A program made the position numbers and the translations under genes. Under the pieces are notes generated by a model, which saw only the letters and a list, made by a program, of their open reading frames with translations, was not told the DNA's origin and made no database searches. From assembly GCA_018417955.1 (NCBI GenBank), contig JACTVC010000028.1:682001-746000 (forward strand): a stretch of 64,000 nt of DNA, read 5' to 3'. This stretch comes from Laccaria trichodermophora. Taxonomy: Eukaryota; Basidiomycota; Agaricomycetes; Agaricales; Hydnangiaceae. Shown here piece by piece: positions 23,589-35,304 of the stretch; within the stretch, counting starts at the first letter, position 1, and every line of letters starts with the position of its first letter.

Positions 23589-24989
23589 CTACTCCTCCCC
23601 GATCCACCATTCGGGACCAGGCTCCTTTTTCCGCAGGTCCCACTCGTAGATTGTTCCCTCATGTTGAGCGTACAGAGTTCTCCCGCCTGGGTCGAAAAAA
23701 GGGGCGCCCACATAGTCACGTCCATACTTTAAGACAAGCCTTTCTTCCGTCTCAATCGACGTCGCATCGATCACATGAATGATTGCAAGATTGGAGTCAT
23801 GCTCGTGCTAAGGATTGAGATCACCTATTTAAGAGGTAAGGATGTCAGAATGTGAACATAAGACGTACCTCTACAAATACTAGAGTTTCTTTTCCAAAAT
23901 TTCCACTGCTAAATTGAGGATATCGTTGAGGCCAGTAACTGTCCCGGGGCCAGGGGGTTTCCGTGAATGTCCTAAAAGGAACTTTGCTTCGGATATCCCA
24001 AACAGACACGCTGCCGCCATTCATAGCCATGGCAAACTTGGACCCATCGGCAGAAAATGCATATTCTGTTCGACCCGATCCGTTTTTTGCTTTGAGACTG
24101 GGAATAGACATGCGGGTGACGAATGAAAAGTTCGTACCACCTGGATCTAAATAGTGAATGTCAACCGTTTCGTTGGGTTGGTTGTTCGCATCCGCGTTTA
24201 GGAGAATGCGTGTCTCAGGGGACAGTGTGACTTGGAGAACATCAGAGCAGGTTCAACACAACTGCATGAAATTTTGCACAAACCGAGAAAGTACTTCAAC
24301 TTTAGATCAAAATCTATTCTCCCTGACTCAATTAGAGGAAAATTCTTCGAGGCGTCAGCTTCAGCAGTAGAGATGTCGAAGAGCTTCCAATGGTCGTCAA
24401 ATCGCGCCCAAAAAGTGATTCCCAATTCATTTTCGGTGGATTTTATTACCTTCAAATCAAGATTATTATCGAGGTAACCATCAATGCTACCGTGGAAAGA
24501 CCACAGGGCAGAACCAATGCGATGATCGGAGCGGATTCCGTGGATTGATAGGTGTAGATAGTAGTCGCGGATTCTGCCAGGCTGCTCTCTGCCGATGTAC
24601 TTTGCAAACACTAGGATCCGATTGCCTTTGATGGGGACGAACGAAATGCTGAATGGACGCTGCGGCGGATGTTTAGGGACAATGATTCTTGGCTTGAAAG
24701 CATAGTTAGTTGTATACGACTTTCTCAGTGAACGACATGTGAATCAACCTCGTGTTTTCTGGCGGAGGAATGGATGTTGTGCTCGAATATCGTGCCGTTC
24801 TGGTGATAACAAATGATTCCCTTTCGAAGAGGACAATGAAGGTCGTATATGTCAAATTCCCCGTCGGGTCTGCAAAGTGGGCGATGATGTAGGTACTACA
24901 TATAGAAAAGATTCTCACAAGCTGTAGTCGACAATGACTGTCTTTCTGGGAATCCTTGACTTTAGCAAGGGTGAAGGCAGTTCATCCAT
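23589..24989 (-). CDS. WD40-like protein, DUF2415-like family, copy D
   Basis: Starts MDELPSPLLKSRIPRKTVIV (ATG 24989-24987). Exon 2 begins after an AG acceptor with PDGEFDIYDLHCPLRKGIIC and ends HSSARKHE, with two extra residues compared with the other copies. Exon 3 has PRIIVPKHPPQRPFSISFV and YLHLSIHGIRSDHRIGSALW. Exon 4 has YAFSADGSKFAMAMNGGSVS and WDIRSKVPFRTFTETPW. Exon 5 reads EHEHDSNLAIIHVIDATSIE, LYAQHEGTIYEWDLRKKEPG and PEWWIGEE. The EH preceding the IHVID strand best shows the 'vF.EH...vHViD' layout that suggests a DUF2415-like propeller. Stop at 23591-23589. TATA-like block at about 25012-25024. Faces dynein remnant D. Confidence 0.78.
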
Positions 24990-25689
24990 TGATGGCTGGT
25001 GAGAACAATGCTCTGCCGTATAAGCGCGCGCTGGGCTGAGCGAGTTTGTCGGAGTTAGAGGACAACTTGCCAACGTTGATCACGGGGTCCAGTGGCATAA
25101 CAAGTTGACAATTTGAAGACTCATCATGTTCTCAACTTTTAACACTCATCTGCCCTCCCATCTAACCTCTGGCCCCCCTCCATTTTCCAATTAACCTCCA
25201 CGCTTGAAGGAGTGCACGATTACAATTTCTTTCCGAATCAATCATGATGTAGATTCTGCATTTCTCCAGAATCCGATAACTGTTTCCCGATAATCGTCGT
25301 GTCATCCTGCGCTCTTCCGACTCTGACCCTCCAATCGCACTCAGTCCCTTTCTATCTCATTCTGCCTCTGTCTCTCAGCCCACGTCGCCCGAGCCCGTTC
25401 AAGAGGTTTACGCCCTCCCTAATGATCTCCCTGGCCCTCTTCCGCGTTTTCCCCCCATAAAGGGTCGATTTTTAGCGACCAACGAAGCTTGGACGAAGCT
25501 CCGTTCTGCCCATGAACCACCCAGTGGGTGGTTCGTATATGACATCACCAGGCTTTAGAAGCGGCAGTAGCTTAATACTACGCGCGCCTCCCAGCTTGTC
25601 TCTGCGGATTGTCTAAGCTTGAAGAGCTCTGTGCTCCGTGCAATGCTGAGTCGTTCCATTCCTATATTCTCGTAGATGTCCACAGAGAA

Positions 25690-26150
25690 ACGACGTTTGT
25701 AGGGAGGAGGGCAGGGGCAGGGAAAGACGCTGGAGGTGGAGGTTGAGAAGCCAAGTTGGGGGTACCGATGACGAAGAAAAGGTTTTCAGAGCTTGAGTTG
25801 AGTTTCTTGCATTTACAGCACAATGTAGGGATTGCGGAGACGAATTTGGTTGTTCATCCGTCATTCAACAGGCTGCTGGGTTGGTACGCTATCTTTTTCT
25901 TCCGATGGCATCCCACTAACGCTTTGAAAAGGCCCAATTGCAAAGCCAGCGACCCAACATCTCCCGTATTGGACGCACGACTGCGCCGTTGGAACATGGG
26001 CGTTATTATCCGTTTGAGCGGAGGAGGGTGCGATCCGCGGCAGAGTTTCTTTAAAGCACCAACGATGCGTCGGTATGATCGAGGGAGCCCTGAGGGAAAT
26101 ACCCGGAACATGGTGTGGTTTCGTGTGTGGATGACTGGGTACGATGGTTA
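25690..26150 (+). pseudogene. Dynein heavy chain tail remnant, unit D
   Basis: The shortest plus-strand remnant. FVG.RAGAGKDAGGG is followed by a stop, then AKLGVPMTKKRFSELELSFL, HLQHNVGIAETNLVVHPSFN, and a junction into NMGVIIRLSGGGCDPRQSFF and MRRYDRGSPEGNTRNMVWFR. The last block also closes unit C, so it is a shared 3' part of the unit. The central tail (the NFW..ALEGIE to TWDD region) is absent. It ends about 300 bp before the RTF2 copy. Confidence 0.65.
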
Positions 26151-26468
26151 GGTTGACAGTGTTGGTGGCGGATAGTTGATGAGACTACTGTTCGTAGTCA
26201 ATAAATGATTTATCACACAACCGAAGTATCAGGGGAAGAAGATGTCAAGGCGCATGTGTCCACTCACCTTATTTAGTGACCACCTGTAATCATGGAATTT
26301 GCCAGGCGCAAAGAATCCTCCAAACAGCCCACCAATCTCCAACTTAATGAGCGCAATAGTGGTGGAGTTACCTTTAATACCTAATGGCCTCATTTCTTCG
26401 GCAACCAAATATCCAAAGAATACATGCAGCGCATATTATACATTGATGAGTGGTGTAGAAACATGCTA

Positions 26469-27607
26469 TCAAGCATACTATCAATGAAGTGTCAGGGCTA
26501 AAAATGAAATCAAAATCAGAGGGAAGACGTACCCTAGTGAAAGTGCCCATAGTCATAAAAGTCTCCTTCCTCTTCGTCCCATTCCCATACAAACTCTTTA
26601 CAGCATCGCTCATCTCCGACTTGCGCTTGGCCTCCTCCATCGCCAGCCCGCTCACCACCGCCTTACTCGCCGCAGATATTTTCGCACTCGGCCCCACCGC
26701 CGCCTGTTTCTTCGCTGGATGCTCTGCGTCGTCCGTGGGCGAGTCGTTCTTCCGCTTCTTTGACGACTTCGACTTCTTCACGGGTTCAAGAAGGCGCTTG
26801 CGCTCCATTGCTTCACGCATGGCGTCTTCCTCTTCTTGAGAAGGGTTGAGCAGGACGACGTCCTCGATTCGGGAGTACTTCTTCCCGCATTGAGGGCAGA
26901 GCTCAAGTTCGCCGTCCGAAGAGTCCGTTGTAGATGCTTTTGCTTTGCCTTTGTCGTTATCCCGGTCTTTTGGAGTAGACGAGGTGGAGACGGTCTTGAG
27001 CCCTGCCTGGGAGAAGACGCAGCCGCAGGTGGAAAGGTATACGAAGGGCTGGACGCCGTTCATCTCCTTCAGTGTAAGCGGGCAGACGAATTGTGGTCGT
27101 TCGGTGTCGCTTGATGATGGCTCGGACGAGTGAGGCGCAGGATTGGGGCTCAGTGTCAGAGTTTTCACGTCCTATATGACATGACCGGATTAGCCCGCAT
27201 GCAGAAGGTAGCGGCGTTCGGAGCTCACCTTCAGCGACCGGATATGACCACATATTCTCTCACCGTCTCCATAAGCCGCTTTGTCGAGCAAGTACTCTAT
27301 TATCGAGTCCTTGTTGTACAACTTGCCTAATGCACATGAGATGATGGGTTCCTGAAGTTTCCTCTAGGGTTGAAGAAATATGAGCTTGTTGTCGGTAGAA
27401 CTGAAATTTCCACAAGTTACTTTTGATAATGCGCAGAGGAACCACCGTGCGCGAGTCTGGTTGGCCTTGTCAGCTTGTTTCGCCTAACTTTCAGTCAGCT
27501 CCATGATATCTTACAAGATGTAGGGTATTATCTCACCTTCGGCTTGTTTCTGACGAGGTCGCGGCGATCTTTGGGCGATCCGGGATGCTTCCACCGTCAT
27601 TACCCAT
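26469..27607 (-). pseudogene. RTF2-like gene, decayed second copy
   Basis: Near-identical to the intact RTF2 gene at 36883-38006, including exons RKLQEPIISCALGKLYNKDS, ...GHIRSLK and the long exon with FVCPLTLKEMNG, STCGCVFSQAGLK and LCPQCGKKYSR. However, 11 extra bases (27571-27581) in the first coding exon throw the frame out after MGNDGGSIPDR, so the normal second exon cannot be read from this ATG. The donor after the ..RWFLCALSK exon is also weak (AAAGTAACT instead of AAGGTGAGC). The rest remains open, so decay is recent. It could be expressed as a truncated product from a downstream ATG. Divergent from the MED21 copy at 27756. Confidence 0.75.
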
Positions 27608-27755
27608 GATAGAGAAGTGATTTGTATACGAGGTGGTGGTGCCACTGGTGGTGAAACTTGGTGACTACAAAGTCCGACGTGATCATCTTCACACAATCAT
27701 CCATATCGTGAGCAAGGTCCTACCCAGCAGCCCAATGCTGCAGGAACTATCGCAC

Positions 27756-28449
27756 ATGAACAAGATAACTCAGCTTCAAGATGAAATACAGCAGGTATTG
27801 TTTCCTTTCAACACGAAAAGTACAAGCACTGACCGAACAATGGTTGTCTTTAGCTTCTCCTGATCATGGCCAACAGCACTAGCTATCTAACGTCGCGATC
27901 CAACTTTCTTCAAGTCAGCCTGGAGATTCCTATAACGAAACAGCGGAACCCCGACAAGTATGACCCCCCAGATGTGTTTGAAGGTGAGTGACCCGCCTCA
28001 TCTCCTTTTTCAGCAAACGAATGACGCGTTGTGTCGGTCAGCGAACAAAAAAGAGCTGGTAGCGGACTTGATGGTGAAAGCCAAGCAGATAGAGTATCTT
28101 ATCAACTCTTTGCCAAAGCCAGAATCTGAGGAAGAACAAGTGGGTTCACGTCGGTCCTCCCAGTTCAAATTTTGCTGATATTCATGTACCAACCAAGCAA
28201 TGAGATTTCAACAATTAGAATGGGAGATGACGATCGCGAATGAGGAGTACATGTTGGCCGTCGGTCGCGCTAGTAAGCTCCTCCCTTGCTGCCTTTTTCA
28301 GACTTCAAATTGACGGCTGTCTACCAGAAAATCTTCACTCCCAGGTCGCAGAAGTCCTGCAGGCTATGCTCGTAGACAACGAGGCCAATTTACTACAAGA
28401 TGGACCATCCATCCCCGCGAGCATATCCGCCACACCACCCAAAAGCTGA
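27756..28449 (+). pseudogene. MED21-like gene, probably disabled second copy
   Basis: Same five-exon plan as the intact MED21 at 38155-38855: exon 1 27756-27794 (MNKITQLQDEIQQ), exon 2 27854-27983, exon 3 28042-28139, then an exon starting near 28197 and a last exon ending at 28449. At the third intron the acceptor CAG of the other copy reads CAA (G to A at 28196). The only nearby AG is one base later and shifts the frame into a stop. All other exons are open, with substitutions such as PEPE to PKPE and MTLANEE to MTIANEE. Unless a cryptic acceptor is used, the product would end after about 90 residues. Confidence 0.65.
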
Positions 28450-29500
28450 CGACGTGGATCGATTCGCTCGTTCGTCGTTGTGTATATCCGAGGGCCCGTT
28501 CCCCTCACAAACATGATACCTAAACAACACAAACCCAAGCACGATGTGTTTCCCCTCCTCGCCTGTCGTATCCTTCCCATTCCAGTTTCAATTCCGCCAC
28601 CACTGTGATGACCACATTAGCACGCTCAAGCTTGCTGTCATTGCGCTTGGCGGATCGGACAAGCTGCATATGGTAAGCTTTCGGACAGTTCTAGTTTATT
28701 ATTGACGGGATTTGTGCAGGACCTTTGTGAACTTTCCCCTGCCAAACCCTGTACTTATGGATAGTTATTCTAAGGTGAAGGTATGTAAGATGGGATTTAC
28801 AACCTACGTCAGCTCCACTGATATACAGATACCAGGATCAAATTTTGGAGCTCCAGAGACAATCTCAAAGCACTAGGAAAGTGGGTGGGACGTGCTTGCG
28901 ATGGCGGCTGAGAAATCTGTGCTCAAGGGGGGACGTACCATGTGTTTGTTCGTACGTAGGGATTCTTGATCTAGGTCAGCGACAATATATAGGGCCGTAA
29001 ATCTGACAAGCACCGGCGCTCGCTTGGTGCGCGTAATCCTGAGAATCAAGGCCCCCCGAACTTGAAGTTAATGAGACTTTGACTAACTTTCAAACCTTCG
29101 CAATGTTGTACAGATGCCAATGTTTTCTGGGTTCGACGACTCCCCCAACAATTTTCTATCAGGGTAAAAGAACTGGGCCCTGTCGGTACACTCACTTGTG
29201 ACCGCTTGAGGTGTGCACCCACCCCTCGTAGATTTCAGCGGCCTCAATCTGCCTTGTCGTCCTCGCATCATACCTGCGCCTACGATATCATCCGCCGAGA
29301 AGGGTTTTTATGCATTCAATGCAGCAGGATTCCTCCCCTTCTTCTGGAGCAAACTTTCAACACAATATTAACAGAGCTTGTTTTCTTGATCTTGAGTGTT
29401 CATCCGATTTCGGTCTCCTCTTCTTCAAAAGCTTCTTTTGCTTGAACACTCGTTAATTGTTTCAGCAAAATACAAACGGCATGGTAAAAGTATTCTGGTA
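28450..29500. other. 3' part of the duplicated segment, then no gene
   Basis: Similarity to the downstream flank of the intact MED21 continues to about 28640 (compare 39042). Beyond that I see no gene. 29160-29500 is the conserved 3' flank of the WD family, belonging to copy E. Confidence 0.5.
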
Positions 29501-29510
29501 AAGCCACAAC

Positions 29511-30904
29511 CTACTCCTCCCCGATCCACCATTCAGGACCAGGCTCTTTTTTCTGCAGGTCCCACTCGTAGATTGTTCCGCTAAGTTCAGCATACAGAGT
29601 TCCCCCACATGGATCAAAGAAAAGGCTAGACCAAATACGGTGCTCATCCTCTAAGATAAGCCTTTCTTCCGTCTCAAACGACGTCGCATCGATCACATGA
29701 ATGATATCAGAGTCTAAAGCATACTAAAAGTTTAGACCACCTATTTGAGAGGTAGGGATATCAGAATGTGAACATCAGACATACCTCTACAAATACCAGA
29801 ATTTCTTTTCCTAAATTTCCACTGCTAAATTGAGAAAACCCGGAGGAGATTCCTGCGAATGTCCGTAAAGGAACTTTACTTCGAATTTCCCAAACAAACA
29901 TGCCGCCTTCTTCCATAGCTACAGCAAACTTGGACCCATCGGCAGAAAATGCAATTGCTGGTGGACCTTCTGTTTCTGCGACGGGAATAGACAGGTGGGT
30001 AATGAAGGAAAGGCTTGTACCACCAGAATCCAAATAGTGAATGTCAATCGTTTCGTTGTCTCGATCGTCCTCTATATCCACGTTGAGGAGAATGTGCAGG
30101 TCAGGGGATAGTATCACTTGGAGAACATCAGAGCAGGTTCAACACGACTGCATGAAATTTTGGACAAACCGAGGTTCTCATCCTCCTCCCACTTCGACTT
30201 CAACTTTAGATCATAATCAATTCTCCCCGACTCAATTAGAGGAAAATTATTCGAGGTGTCAGTTTCAGTAGTAGAGACGTCGAACCACTTAAAATGGTCG
30301 CCATAAAGAACCCGAAAAGCGATTCCCAATTCATTTTCGGTGGATTTTATCAGCTCCAAATGACGAATATCGAAGCGACCATCAACGCTACCGTTGAAAG
30401 ACCACAGAGCAGAACCAACACGAAGATCGGAGCGGATTTCGTGGATTGATAGGTGTAGATAGCCTGACTTGATCTTCCGGTTCAAGGCCCAGTGCCAGTA
30501 CTTTGCGAGTAGTAGGATCCGATTGCCTTTGATGGGGACAAACAACATTACTTTTAAAGACCGTGACGGATGTTTCGGGACAATGATTCGTGGCTTGAAA
30601 GCAAAGTTAGTTGTATACGACTTTCTCACTGAGCGACATGTGAACCAACCTCATGTTTTCCAGAGGAATGGATGTTGTGCTCAAATATCGTGCCGTTCTG
30701 GTGATAACAAATGATTCCCTTTCGAAGAGGACAATGAGCGTCGTGAATGCGAGATTCCCAGTCACCTTCGGTTCTGCAAAGGGGACGATGGTGTTCAAAC
30801 TTCAATAGACATACATAAGATTCTCACGGGTCTAGGTTAGGGTCAGCGAGGATGGTCTTTCTGGGAATCCTTGACTTGAGCAACCGTGAAGGTGGTTTAT
30901 CCAT
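29511..30904 (-). CDS. WD40-like protein, DUF2415-like family, copy E
   Basis: Starts MDKPPSRLLKSRIPRKTILA (ATG 30904-30902). Exon 2 has EGDWESRIHDAHCPLRKGII and NIHSSGKHE. Exon 3 has PRIIVPKHPSRSLKVMLFV, LHLSIHEIRSDLRVGSALWS and LIKSTENELGIAFRVLYGDH. Exon 4 has SPDLHILLNVDIEDDRDNET, IAFSADGSKFAVAMEEGGMF and WEIRSKVPLRTFAG. Exon 5 reads EYALDSDIIHVIDATSFETE, LFFDPCGGTLYAELSGTIYE and WDLQKKEPGPEWWIGEE. Exon 4 is shorter between TFAG and the QFSSGNLGKEILVFVE block than in B-D. No inactivating change found. TATA-like block at about 30945-30957. Faces dynein remnant E. Confidence 0.78.
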
Positions 30905-31439
30905 CGATGGCTGATGAGAATACAGAAAGAACGATGCCCTGGCATATAAGCGCGGTTGGGCTTAGAGGGCGCTTATCGCAATTTGTCAGCCTGATCGGAT
31001 CCTTCACTTGCCGCATTCAGTCACTTATCGTCTCATTCCGCTTCTGTCTCTCGTACCTCGTCGCCAGAGTACCGGAGGCCCTTGGGCCCCCATTCAAGAG
31101 GGTTAAGTCCTCCCCAATGGTCTTCCATCACTCTGTCCCTCTTCCGCGTTTTTTCACCACGAAAAGTCGATTTTCAGCAACCAACAAGGCACTTTCTGGC
31201 TCTTAAGCACCCAGTGTGTGGTTCGTCTATTAAAGTGGGACTATGCGCGCCTCGGATTATCTGGGCTTGGAAAGCTCTGTGCTCCGCGACTGTTGGGTCG
31301 TTCCATACATAGTATATCCACAAAGACACGACGCAGAGCCTGAGGTCTGAACCCCAACACACACGTACCACCTCATGAAATCACAACGCTCGCGCTCAGA
31401 GAACGAACAACGCACCTCGACCCGGTCGTATCGCCATTC

Positions 31440-32300
31440 AAGCACCTCCATCTGCTCAATCTCTTTGGTGGGGACAAGACGCCATACAAGTCTTGACACG
31501 TCGTGGTAAGCTGCGGTGTTAAACCATGGTTCAACGTGTTTGTGGAGACTGGGGCATGGGCAGAGAAAGACGCAGGCGGGGGAAGTGGAGGTGAAGAAAC
31601 CAAGTTGCGATGATGATGAAAAAATTTGCAGAGCTCGAATTGAGTCTTTGGCATTTACAGCAGAATGTGGAAATTTCCAAGACAAATGTGGTTGTTCATC
31701 CTGTTAATCAACGGACTGTTGAGTTGGTGGATTCTCCCTTTCTCTGATGATGACGTCCCGCTGACTTTAATGAAGGCTTAATCGCAACGCCAACGACACA
31801 ACATCTCCCACATCCCATCAAAGCTCCTGCCGACAGCGCGTTCCTCAAGTCTTTCCACTAGCACATCAACTCAAGGATCAAAGCCGTCCAAGTGGTGACC
31901 AAGTTCACGGGGGACGTTTCACGCGGCACGGCGTCGCAAGAGGTCAACTTTTGGTTGAGCCTCGAATGGGCATTGGAGGGCATAGAGTCGCCGTTGAGGA
32001 GCGAGGAGGAGAGGATGGCTATGGATGCATTGAGGAATGCAAAGAAACTCCATGCGACTTTTAGTTGTATTGTTGATACCGGTCGGTGGGTCTCTTTTCT
32101 TTCTCTTTGGGATAAATGAGGCTGATGGATTCTGGCAGTATATAAGTGCAACCAAGTAATGACTCAGACTTTCCGCTAAACAGTCTCCTCTCCTCCACGA
32201 CCTCGTCGAAGAATTTCATTGGACGACGTCCTTCTGCGGATCTTGAAATCCCACTGGCTAGCGTACACCTTACCTCACCTTCGAATGTCTCCTCGCACAA
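31440..32300 (+). pseudogene. Dynein heavy chain tail remnant, unit E
   Basis: HLLNLFGGDKTPYKS then a stop, VVSCGVKPWFNVFVE, a frameshifted KFAELELSLWHLQQNVE region, a broken central part, then ASQEVNFWLSLEWALEGIES and LRNAKKLHATFSCIVDTG. Finally YKCNQVMTQTFR with stops, LDDVLLRILKSHWLAYTL and RMSPRTNDD. Order and motifs match DHC_N1 of dynein heavy chains; frame breaks are numerous. Same position relative to WD copy E as in the other units. Confidence 0.75.
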
Positions 32301-34308
32301 ACGATGATTGACCTTGAGGGAGAAGGAGGGGTGGGAGGGGGGATCGATACAGAGAAGGAGGAGGAGGTTAAGGAGGGTGATATTGGGTTGATATTGAAGT
32401 CGTTAAAGCGGAAAATTGATGTTTCGAATTGGATAACATTAGGCAGTACCTTTTTTGCATTTCTCTCGCTGTGCCCTCGAGTAAAGGCTGATGTGGCTAT
32501 CATATGCAGTGGACATTGATCGCTCGGTGCCTCTACTACACACTGAAAATGCCACTCCGCCTCGAAGACAAAATTTAACGCTTCAATACGCTAACCTCGT
32601 TCCTCGCTACGCCGCCCTATTTCTGTCCCCGCTTCCTGTTCGGCGTTGACAGTGCGATTGTCGACAGTGTTAATATGAGTCCTTGTTTAGTCGTCCCTGG
32701 TCATCCTCATTCGCTGTTGAGTTGAGATCAAATTCAAGAGATCGTTGCACTTACTATCTTTGGTTGAGTGTTGCAAATATTTCGATCAAAACACCATAGT
32801 GCCTCGAGGACTGAACCAATTCTCATAATTCTTTAACCATTGGAAAGCCTTGGTTCTAGGCTTTCAGAATATGTTTTTTTCGCATTTATCTGAAGTTGAT
32901 AAGGTAGGTGCCGAGGCAAAAGAGAAAGTCACCAGGTCTTGCAAATCTTGTCACGGTGGAGTCACGTCAGATCAGGCCAGATCAGACCAGACGACAATCT
33001 CCGCCCTGCTGATGTTTTGGAGCATACAGCCGTCACAAAGAATGACGTCGTTGCAATGGGAAATGAAAGGATGAAGACTGATGAAGACCCGCCAACAGCG
33101 ACAGCGCCTTGACAGACCTGACAGCGTGTTTGAAGGAAGCGGTGGTCCAGAATGCCCCCGTGTGCCTACTTAGGTTGACATAAGCAACGTCAATTTTTCT
33201 CGCTACGTTAGTAGTGGGTCTTGTGGGTCGACCTCGAAAAAAAACTTTGCTCACGTGGACAGTCATCATGTCATGTGCATGAAGATCACATGTCGTACAT
33301 ATCACCTCGTTTATTAGACATCCTAACTTTGTCCAATACGTTGTAGGGCAATAAGTCTACCCGGTAGTGACACGGCTCCAAGTCTTTGGCCAGGTGTGGC
33401 TTTTTAAATCCTAACTCAAGACTCACAAGCCAATTGACAACATCTCCCAGAATTACTAGCGCTTGCCAGTGGACGATGGGGAATTTAGCTTGAACTCCAT
33501 TCTACAATTACTTGGTACGTCGCTCGTTGATACAGCGGGGCAGAGCAGCCTACGGCGCGACCACAGAGAAAACTTGGCCATATACATACGATTCATGCGA
33601 TTCCGGTACGTTCATTGGCCACATTGGGGAAAACGGATAGCCTGCATCCTCTGCAACGGGCGTAAACGGCGGGCCGATAAGTGGCCTCCCAGAACAAAGA
33701 TTCTCTGAGTGCCCTTGTCCTGCCAGGGTCCGATCACCCAGGACTAAAGCACAACGTTGGCAGAGGCGTCTCAGAAGTCGATATCATCGAAGCCAGAATC
33801 GACTCGAGCCGCTTCGTAGGCCAGGCATCTCAAACCTTCCAGGTGGCCCTGCCAGTGTACAACAGTTTGTCGACACCACGCCAGCGATGACCGTATATAA
33901 TCCAAGCATGACGTACATTGATAGTTTCAAGGGGCCGCGAACTCGCTATAGCAATCGATATCTGGTTATGCGCCTTATGGATATGAACTTTGGTCTGATA
34001 CACATGGCACGCCGCTGCGAGGAGCCGGCCGAAGGCCGGGCGACGAGCAGTGGCCCCCTTGCACAACTTGCACAAGCTATATATTCAATGCTCCAATGGA
34101 GCTCTTGAGAAGAAGCAAAAATAAGAATCAGATTGAGAGTAAAGCAACTTCAAGGTATATGTAGCGAAGGCCGAGCGACGAGTAGCGTTATTCGATGTAT
34201 GTAGCATTATTATAGGTATAAATAGCTGCAACATAGTAAAACAATGCCAACAGTTGAAATGGGGCGTAGCGGGCCATGCGGCTTGCCGCGCTACGTGTTT
34301 ATTTTCTA
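32301..34308. other. No confident gene
   Basis: Only short unrelated frames are present. At 34014-34050 there is a hairpin (GAGCCGGCCGAAGGCCGGGC) between CTGCGAG and CGACGAGCAG; a relative of it lies at 63400-63450. A degenerate form occurs at about 34158-34180. These suggest transposon-derived DNA of unknown family. Confidence 0.35.
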
Positions 34309-34942
34309 AGGTAGAGGACATCCATTTGCTTCTAACATCACGTGCCAAGCGTGACTGTTCCAAGAAAGGTACTTTTTTACAAAATTCTTCACCAGTGGCG
34401 ACAGAAACACTTTTTTCCAAATGTAATCCCATAGAATTAAACTAAATGTAGTATTATTGAGATGTAAGAAGAAAGGATGGGAGGGAAAGAGATATTTGCA
34501 GTTTCTAACCCAAAATACTGTTGAATGGGCCGAGCGCTTTATGGATGCGTACGAAAAGGGGTTAAATGGCAGTCAAGCTGCCTGGGCAGCACGAAAATAT
34601 TGTGGACATCGTATTCTTCCACAGACACTCATGGATGACATGGAAAAGGCCAAAATAAACTGACGTTCTCCCTTCTTGACCTAATTCACTTTCATTATAG
34701 TACATACTTGTATATTTTCCATCGCTTGGACCCATAACTCATGATTAATGCTTGTAGACTTGTACATACATTCCTAACTTACATTTAAACAATTCTATGG
34801 AATTATATTTTGTTTAAACTTCATTGAGAATATTGTACACTCTTTTCTTTCATTTTTAAGAGCAAAATTTCCTAATTTGAAAAGGCATGTCACGGAAATG
34901 TAACGACACGTGACGTTAGAAGCAAGTGGATGTCCTCTACCT
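34309..34942. mobile_element. Inverted-repeat DNA transposon, TA target duplication, with a transposase-like remnant
   Basis: The ends form an about 37-bp imperfect inverted repeat: AGGTAGAGGACATCCATTTG at the left and, reverse complemented, AGGTAGAGGACATCCACTTG at the right, continuing through CTTCTAAC and CACGTG. TA lies on both sides (34307-34308 and 34943-34944). Inside, plus frame 34457-34663 encodes KKGWEGKRYLQFLTQNTVEW and MDAYEKGLNGSQAAWAARKY, which looks like a helix-turn-helix segment of a transposase. It has no ATG and stops early. A non-autonomous element, possibly Tc1/mariner-related by its TA site; the family is not certain. Confidence 0.6.
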
Positions 34943-34944
34943 TA

Positions 34945-35300
34945 AGGCCGTTTTGTACAAAGTTTTTCTTGCTATGCTTATTCGTTTTCCGTGACATACT
35001 GGGGACGACAACTACTGCATATATTATATGGTATGAGATATCTACATATATCTACAATACACAAGGGTTGGTGTCTGTGCACAGGTACCCAAATCACCCC
35101 GTTGCATCCGCCGCGCGAGCTCAACAGCACGCCGTACCATGGTCCACATCAACACAAACAAAACTAAGTAGAAGGGGTGGTATCAGATTTAAAACAAGGG
35201 GAGGGGAGGGGGGCATACAGAATCACATACACGGTTCTACCTAACACCCCCATCGCCTGCACTCTACCCATTGGACAATAAAGGCACGGCACGATGCGAT
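34945..35300. other. No gene seen
   Basis: A short AT-rich stretch followed by mixed-composition sequence leading into the minisatellite. Nothing supportable. Confidence 0.4.
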
Positions 35301-35304
35301 GTGT

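Noticed and set aside
26489..26839. Open plus-strand frame (116 codons), duplicated at 36903-37253
   Set aside because: It is the exact antisense of the long RTF2 exon in both copies and has no own signature.
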